From Lates calcarifer (Eukaryota > Chordata > Actinopteri > Centropomidae), in assembly GCF_001640805.2 (NCBI RefSeq), contig NC_066833.1, positions 11,209,044 through 11,273,043 on the forward strand: a stretch of 64,000 nt of DNA, in the 5' to 3' direction. Position 1 is the first letter of the stretch; each line of letters opens with the position of its first letter. Shown piece after piece: positions 59,916-64,000 of the stretch. The translations under genes were made by a program, and so were the position numbers. The notes under the pieces were generated by a model that was not told the DNA's origin, made no database searches, and was given only the letters and a program-made list of their open reading frames with translations.

Positions 59916-60683
59916 TTAAGGACCTGATGTCACACTGTCTAACAGTGTGTAAATATGATTTGTATTCTTGATTAGTGATGTAAATGCTTTCCCCAGGTTT
60001 TTTAAGTTGTCCAATAAAACTTTTTTGGTGTCAGAGTTCGACTCTATCTTGGAGGTAATATGGTCTAGTTTATCACTAATCTGTGGAACCAGTTCTAATT
60101 TAGCATTGATCTGGTCTAGTTTAATGTTAATTTGAGAAATTTGGTCTAGTCCGCCAATAATTTGGGGTATCTGGTCTAAAGAGACATTGATGTGGTCTAA
60201 TTTATCATTAATTTGGGAAATTTGGTTTAACCGGTCATTAATTTGGGGAATCTGCTCAAGCCTTTCCCTTATCAAATTATGCAGCGACCCTGCCCCACCA
60301 CCCTCTGCTTGTTGTACCTGATCAGCATCAGGTGTATTGCCAGAGTTCAAACAGATATCATAAAGCACACTTAAATCAAGCTCTGTCAATTCCTCAAGGC
60401 TGTCTAGTGGGATATTGGGAATTGTGTTAGGTAGTGTGGGGGTTATTTCATCCACCTCATCAATAACATCACCAGAAACACTCGGAAATGGGAACAACAA
60501 CAAATCTTCAGACACAGTGTTGGGGGGAGGCGTGCTGGCAGACGCATTCATCAACACATTATCAAAAATAAGTTGTTCACTACCTTGATAGTTGTAAGTA
60601 TGCTGCGCAGCAGTCAACGAGGCCTCTTCCTCCAGGCGGGATATCTCGTTCCACTCCACTAAAAACTGAGTTGCTGCTTCCAC
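59916..60683 (-). CDS. Coiled-coil repeat protein, array copy 1 (255 residues)
   Basis: Not recognised as a known family. The N-terminal half (residues 1-133) is acidic, with a Thr/Pro patch and several Leu-Glu-Leu stretches. From about residue 134 to 220 it is a regular amphipathic repeat built of blocks of 10, 10 and 7 residues: LEQIPQINDR, LNQISQINDK, LDHINVS, then LDQIPQIIGG, LDQISQINIK, LDQINAK, then LELVPQISDK, LDHITSK. This is a 27-residue super-repeat with Leu at block starts and Ile/Val inside, suited to a long trimeric or dimeric coiled coil. The tail (KNLGKAFTSLIKNTNHIYTL) ends at TAA 59,916. The start ATG is at 60,683. The frame is intact. It lies 43 bp downstream of the polymerase start codon's position on the plus strand, in the same leftward direction. 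By position it may be an attachment or structural protein, but that is a guess. Confidence 0.7.
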   Translation of the reverse strand: MEAATQFLVEWNEISRLEEEASLTAAQHTYNYQGSEQLIFDNVLMNASASTPPPNTVSEDLLLFPFPSVSGDVIDEVDEITPTLPNTIPNIPLDSLEELTELDLSVLYDICLNSGNTPDADQVQQAEGGGAGSLHNLIRERLEQIPQINDRLNQISQINDKLDHINVSLDQIPQIIGGLDQISQINIKLDQINAKLELVPQISDKLDHITSKIESNSDTKKVLLDNLKNLGKAFTSLIKNTNHIYTLLDSVTSGP

Positions 60684-60721
60684 CTCTCGAAAAGCGTGCT
60701 TTGAGTTAAAATACTAGTGAG

Positions 60722-61140
60722 ATTTAAGGTTTAGTTTCCTCAGATATACATTAGGACCATTTGCCACATCCTATCTCCATTTGGGTTGTACAATACCGTC
60801 ACATTAGACATGCGGGAGCCGTTACACTTCTATTGTCTCCTCACCCTATGGGTTTTAAATACTGTTTCCTTGCAGCCCTGTGACACAGGATCAGACACCT
60901 CAGATTTGTAAGCCCCAAAACACCTACAGTTAAAAGAGATGGTGAGGTTTAAGAAACATCCATTTGTTACATCCCAACCCCATTGGTTTGTGCAATACCA
61001 ACACATCAGACATGTGGGAACCGCCATACTTCTGTTGTCTCCTCACCCTATGGGTTTTAAATACTTCCTCATCGCTGCTGTGTGACATAAGATCAGTCAC
61101 TGCAAATGTGTAAACACAAAAAACACCTAAAGTTGAAACA
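60722..61140 (-). promoter_or_regulatory. Duplicated upstream block with TATA-like motif (copy 1)
   Basis: Two diverged direct repeats about 202 bp apart lie upstream of the coiled-coil gene. Each holds, on the minus strand, AGTATTTAAAACCCATAGGG followed by TGAGGAGACAA. The TATTTAAA is TATA-like, at about 60,850 and about 61,055, that is roughly 165 and 370 bp before the ATG. The rest of each repeat is also similar (ACATCAGACATG versus ACATTAGACATG; CACCTACAGTT versus CACCTAAAGTT). The small open frame 60,830-61,027 lies within it and is probably not a gene. Confidence 0.5.
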
Positions 61141-61220
61141 ATTCACTGTGCAACAGGACCCACAACATTACTACACATTTTTTTTATTTTTTATTTTTAA
61201 CCAGCTTAAAATGTATCAAA

Positions 61221-61251
61221 TAGGGTCTAAGGCATATAGGGTCTAAGGCAT

Positions 61252-61310
<59 letters not shown>

Positions 61311-61324
61311 TGCCTTAGACCCTG
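61221..61324. repeat. (TA)n hairpin with 15-bp non-TA arms (copy 1)
   Basis: TAGGGTCTAAGGCATA occurs twice in tandem (61,221-61,236 and 61,237-61,252). After about 55 bp of (TA)n its inverted copy TATGCCTTAGACCCT follows (61,309-61,323). Because (TA)n is self-complementary, the whole can fold into one hairpin of about 100 nt. A second (TA)n tract, not bracketed, follows at about 61,346-61,402. Confidence 0.92.
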
Positions 61325-61332
61325 TGGTTTAT

Positions 61333-61407
<75 letters not shown>

Positions 61408-61826
61408 GTTAAACACGCCCTCTTGGGGGGCAGTCGGTTACGCCCACTGTCACATGGTCATGTGCACACGCACATGCACTCTCATGCACGCGCATTTCAC
61501 ACGCACGCGCAAAAGCACATTATATATACTACTCATCATGCCTTATTGATTTTCCATTTTCAAAGATGAAGAGGAATATATATATATATATTTTTTTTGG
61601 TGATAAGTGAGACTGTGGGCTGCAGTTCAATAGCAGGAACATGGCCATAATGTCTTTTTCTTGTGCAGTCAGAGCCTTTAAGCACATGAGATTTTGTGTT
61701 GCACATAAAATTCAGTATACCTTTTTCTTTTTTTTGTCCTGTTTTTTTTTTTCCCTACAGCTAAGATTAAGGACCTGATGTCACACTGTCTAACAGTGTG
61801 TAAATATGATTTGTATTCTTGATTAG

Positions 61827-62534
61827 TTATATAAATGCTTTCCCCAGGTTTTTTAAGTTGTCCAATAAAACTTTTTTGGTGATGGTGTTCGACTCTATCT
61901 TGGAGGTAATATGGTCTAGTTTATCACTAATCTGTGGAACCAGTTCTAATTTAGCATTGATCTGGTCTAGTTTAATGTTAATTTGAGAAATTTGGTCTAG
62001 TCTGCCAATAATTTGGGGTATCTGGTCTAAAGAGACATTGATGTGGTCTAATTTATCATTAATTTGGGAAATTTGGTTTAACCGGTCATTAATTTGGGGA
62101 ATCTGCTCAAGCCTTTCCCTTATCAAATTATGCAGCGACCCTGCCCCACCACCCTCTGCTTGTTGTACCTGATCAGCATCAGGTGTATTGCCAGAGTTCA
62201 AACAGATATCATAAAGCACACTTAAATCAAGCTCTGTCAATTCCTCAAGGCTGTCTAGTGGGATATTGGGAATTGTGTTAGGTAGTGTGGGGGTTATTTC
62301 ATCCACCTCATCAATAACATCACCAGAAACACTCGGAAATGGGAACAACAACAAATCTTCAGACACAGTGTTGGGGGGAGGCGTGCTGGCAGACGCATTC
62401 ATCAACACATTATCAAAAATAAGTTGTTCACTACCTTGATAGTTGTAAGTATGCTGCGCAGCAGTCAACGAGGCCTCTTCCTCCAGGCGGGATATTTCGT
62501 TCCACTCCACTAAAAACTGAGTTGCTGCTTCCAC
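61827..62534 (-). CDS. Coiled-coil repeat protein, array copy 2 (235 residues, shortened C-terminus)
   Basis: Near-identical to copy 1 through the 10-10-7 repeat. Differences: Arg for Gly in the IIGGL block, IESNTITKK for IESNSDTKK, and a premature stop after KNLGKAFI caused by two substitutions at about 61,826-61,832. The last 20 residues of copy 1 are thereby lost, while the corresponding DNA is still present downstream. The upstream block is the same as in copy 1, so it could be expressed in the same way. Confidence 0.68.
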   Translation of the reverse strand: MEAATQFLVEWNEISRLEEEASLTAAQHTYNYQGSEQLIFDNVLMNASASTPPPNTVSEDLLLFPFPSVSGDVIDEVDEITPTLPNTIPNIPLDSLEELTELDLSVLYDICLNSGNTPDADQVQQAEGGGAGSLHNLIRERLEQIPQINDRLNQISQINDKLDHINVSLDQIPQIIGRLDQISQINIKLDQINAKLELVPQISDKLDHITSKIESNTITKKVLLDNLKNLGKAFI

Positions 62535-62572
62535 CTCTCGAAAAGCGTGCTTTGAGTTAAAATACTAGTGAG

Positions 62573-62990
62573 ATTTAAGGTTTAGTTTCCTCAGATATAC
62601 ATTAGGACCATTTGCCACATCCTATCTCCATTTGGGTTGTACAATACCGTCACATTAGACATGCGGGAGCCGTTACACTTCTATTGTCTCCTCACCCTAT
62701 GGGTTTTAAATACTGTTTCCTTGCAGCCCTGTGACACAGGATCAGACACCTCAGATTTGTAAGCCCCAAAACACCTACAGTTAAAAGAGATGGTGAGGTT
62801 TAAGAAACATCCATTTGTTACATCCCAACCCCATTGGTTTGTGCAATACCAACACATCAGACATGTGGGAACCGCCATACTTCTGTTGTCTCCTCACCCT
62901 ATGGGTTTTAAATACTTCCTCATCGCTGCTGTGTGACATAAGATCAGTCACTGCAAATGTGTAAACACAAAAAACACCTAAAGTTGAAAC
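62573..62990 (-). promoter_or_regulatory. Duplicated upstream block with TATA-like motif (copy 2)
   Basis: Same structure as in copy 1, with the TATTTAAA motifs on the minus strand at about 62,702 and about 62,905 and the same 202-bp internal duplication. Sequence is almost unchanged between array units. Confidence 0.5.
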
Positions 62991-63073
62991 AATTCACTGT
63001 GCAACAGGACCCACAACATTACTACACATTTTTTTTATTTTTTATTTTTAACCAGCTTAAAATGTATCAAATA

Positions 63074-63102
63074 GGGTCTAAGGCATATAGGGTCTAAGGC
63101 AT

Positions 63103-63145
<43 letters not shown>

Positions 63146-63160
63146 TGCCTTAGACCCTGT
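63074..63160. repeat. (TA)n hairpin with 15-bp non-TA arms (copy 2)
   Basis: Same double TAGGGTCTAAGGCATA and inverted TATGCCTTAGACCCT as in copy 1, with a (TA)n core about 20 bp shorter. The unbracketed second (TA)n tract follows at about 63,181-63,232. Confidence 0.92.
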
Positions 63161-63167
63161 GGTTTAT

Positions 63168-63238
<71 letters not shown>

Positions 63239-63591
63239 GTTAAACACGCCCTCTTGGGGGGCAGTCGGTTACGCCCACTGTCACATGGTCATGTGCACAC
63301 GCACATGCACTCTCATGCACGCGCATTTCACACGCACGCGCAAAAGCACGTTATATATACTACTCATCATGCCTTATTGATTTTCCATTTTCAAAGATGA
63401 AGAGGAATATATATATATATATTTTTTTTGGTGATAAGTGAGACTGTGGGCTGCAGTTCAATAGCAGGAACATGGCCATAATGTCTTTTTCTTGTGCAGT
63501 CAGAGCCTTTAAGCACATGAGATTTTGTGTTGCACATAAAATTCAGTATACCTTTTTCTTTTTTTTGTCCTGTTTTTTTTTTTCCCTACAG

Positions 63592-64000
63592 CTAAGATTA
63601 AGGACCTGATGTCACACTGTCTAACAGTGTGTAAATATGATTTGTATTCTTGATTAGTTATATAAATGCTTTCCCCAGGTTTTTTAAGTTGTCCAATAAA
63701 ACTTTTTTGGTGATGGTGTTCGACTCTATCTTGGAGGTAATATGGTCTAGTTTATCACTAATCTGTGGAACCAGTTCTAATTTAGCATTGATCTGGTCTA
63801 GTTTAATGTTAATTTGAGAAATTTGGTCTAGTCTGCCAATAATTTGGGGTATCTGGTCTAAAGAGACATTGATGTGGTCTAATTTATCATTAATTTGGGA
63901 AATTTGGTTTAACCGGTCATTAATTTGGGGAATCTGCTCAAGCCTTTCCCTTATCAAATTATGCAGCGACCCTGCCCCACCACCCTCTGCTTGTTGTACC
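63592..64000. repeat. Tandem unit, copy 3 (cut by window edge)
   Basis: The first 409 bp of a third unit, indistinguishable from copy 2 over the part seen. The array continues beyond the window. Confidence 0.93.
63658..64000 (-). CDS. Coiled-coil repeat protein, array copy 3 (C-terminal part)
   Basis: The C-terminal part of a third copy, entering from the right edge. It has the same Arg substitution, TITKK variant and early stop as copy 2. The N-terminal half is outside the window. Confidence 0.68.
   Translation of the reverse strand, partial: VQQAEGGGAGSLHNLIRERLEQIPQINDRLNQISQINDKLDHINVSLDQIPQIIGRLDQISQINIKLDQINAKLELVPQISDKLDHITSKIESNTITKKVLLDNLKNLGKAFI

Larger units (their letters stand above)
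59910..61760. repeat. 1.85-kb tandem unit, copy 1
   Basis: The unit runs from CTAAGATTAAGG (59,910) to the base before the same motif at 61,761. It contains, from left to right, a leftward coiled-coil gene, its duplicated upstream block, a (TA)n hairpin, a second (TA)n tract, a CA/CG-rich alternating stretch and a T-rich end. Copies are nearly identical apart from (TA)n length and a few substitutions. Confidence 0.95.
61761..63591. repeat. 1.83-kb tandem unit, copy 2
   Basis: Same layout as copy 1 but 20 bp shorter, mostly in the (TA)n tracts. It shares with copy 3, against copy 1, the Gly-to-Arg change and the early stop in the coiled-coil gene, so copies 2 and 3 are the younger pair. Confidence 0.95.
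48939..64000. mobile_element. Decayed Polinton/Maverick (adintovirus-like) element, right end outside window
   Basis: The region carries the diagnostic Polinton set: retroviral-type integrase, protein-primed-type PolB, A32-like packaging ATPase, adenain-like protease, double jelly-roll major capsid protein, penton-type minor capsid protein and small pX-like proteins. Capsid, integrase and protease genes read rightward; polymerase, ATPase and two small genes read leftward; the two blocks converge near 54.0-54.4 kb. About 10 kb is recognisably Polinton. The right-hand 1.8-kb tandem array may be part of it or may adjoin it. Terminal inverted repeats and the 6-bp target duplication expected for Polintons were not located. 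Most genes are broken, so this is an old copy in a fish genome and not an active element. Confidence 0.9.

Noticed and set aside
60830..61027. 65-codon minus-strand Cys-rich open frame, repeated in the next array unit
   Set aside because: It overlies the two promoter-like direct repeats and has no family resemblance; repetition follows from the tandem array.
61324..61569. Open frame of Tyr-Ile repeats
   Set aside because: Translation of (TA)n.

Overview
The window is vertebrate, almost certainly teleost, nuclear DNA. Two conserved animal genes are present with GT-AG introns. The non-coding DNA is AT-rich with many (CA)n arrays, and several fish-type mobile elements occur. No bacterial-style operon, rRNA, tRNA or CRISPR array was seen.

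Left part (1-36.9 kb): two host genes lie head to head. On the minus strand is the 5' part of myo1b, an unconventional class I myosin. It has a non-coding first exon near 29.8 kb and coding exons at 20,620-20,750, 17,268-17,383, 3,634-3,728 and 781-885. All phases are compatible, and the gene runs off the left edge. On the plus strand is a complete bzw1 (eIF5-mimic protein) with 11 coding exons from 31,829 to 36,288, encoding 419 residues. Between the two first exons is a roughly 1.2 kb shared promoter interval with a perfect NRF-1-type palindrome at 30,940-30,949.

Middle part (37-49 kb): no host gene is visible. There is a 347-bp non-autonomous hAT-like element with TIRs and an 8-bp target duplication (41,544-41,890). 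It is followed by a mosaic segmental duplication (42,150-48,938) made of three modules, here called A, B and C, in the order A-B-unique-C-B-A-B-C-B-C. Module C carries an LTR-like block. The last B copy lacks exactly one 169-bp GT...AG segment.

Right part (49-64 kb): a decayed Polinton/Maverick (adintovirus-like) element. Rightward genes are an unknown two-part gene, a retroviral-type integrase, a penton-type minor capsid protein, a pX/pVI-like protein, a double jelly-roll major capsid protein and an adenain-like protease. Leftward genes are a large protein-primed-type DNA polymerase B, an A32/FtsK-like packaging ATPase, a small GGFL-motif protein and a basic protein of unknown function. The two halves converge on an AT-rich 71-bp repeat region with poly(A) signals on both strands near 54.0-54.4 kb. 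Most genes carry frameshifts, stops or deletions. The penton gene, the ATPase and a coiled-coil gene remain open.

The right end (59,910-64,000) is a tandem array of a 1.83-1.85 kb unit in at least three copies. Each unit holds a leftward coiled-coil gene with a 10-10-7 residue repeat, a duplicated promoter-like block and a (TA)n hairpin bracketed by a 15-16-bp inverted repeat. This array is the least explained and most interesting part of the window.
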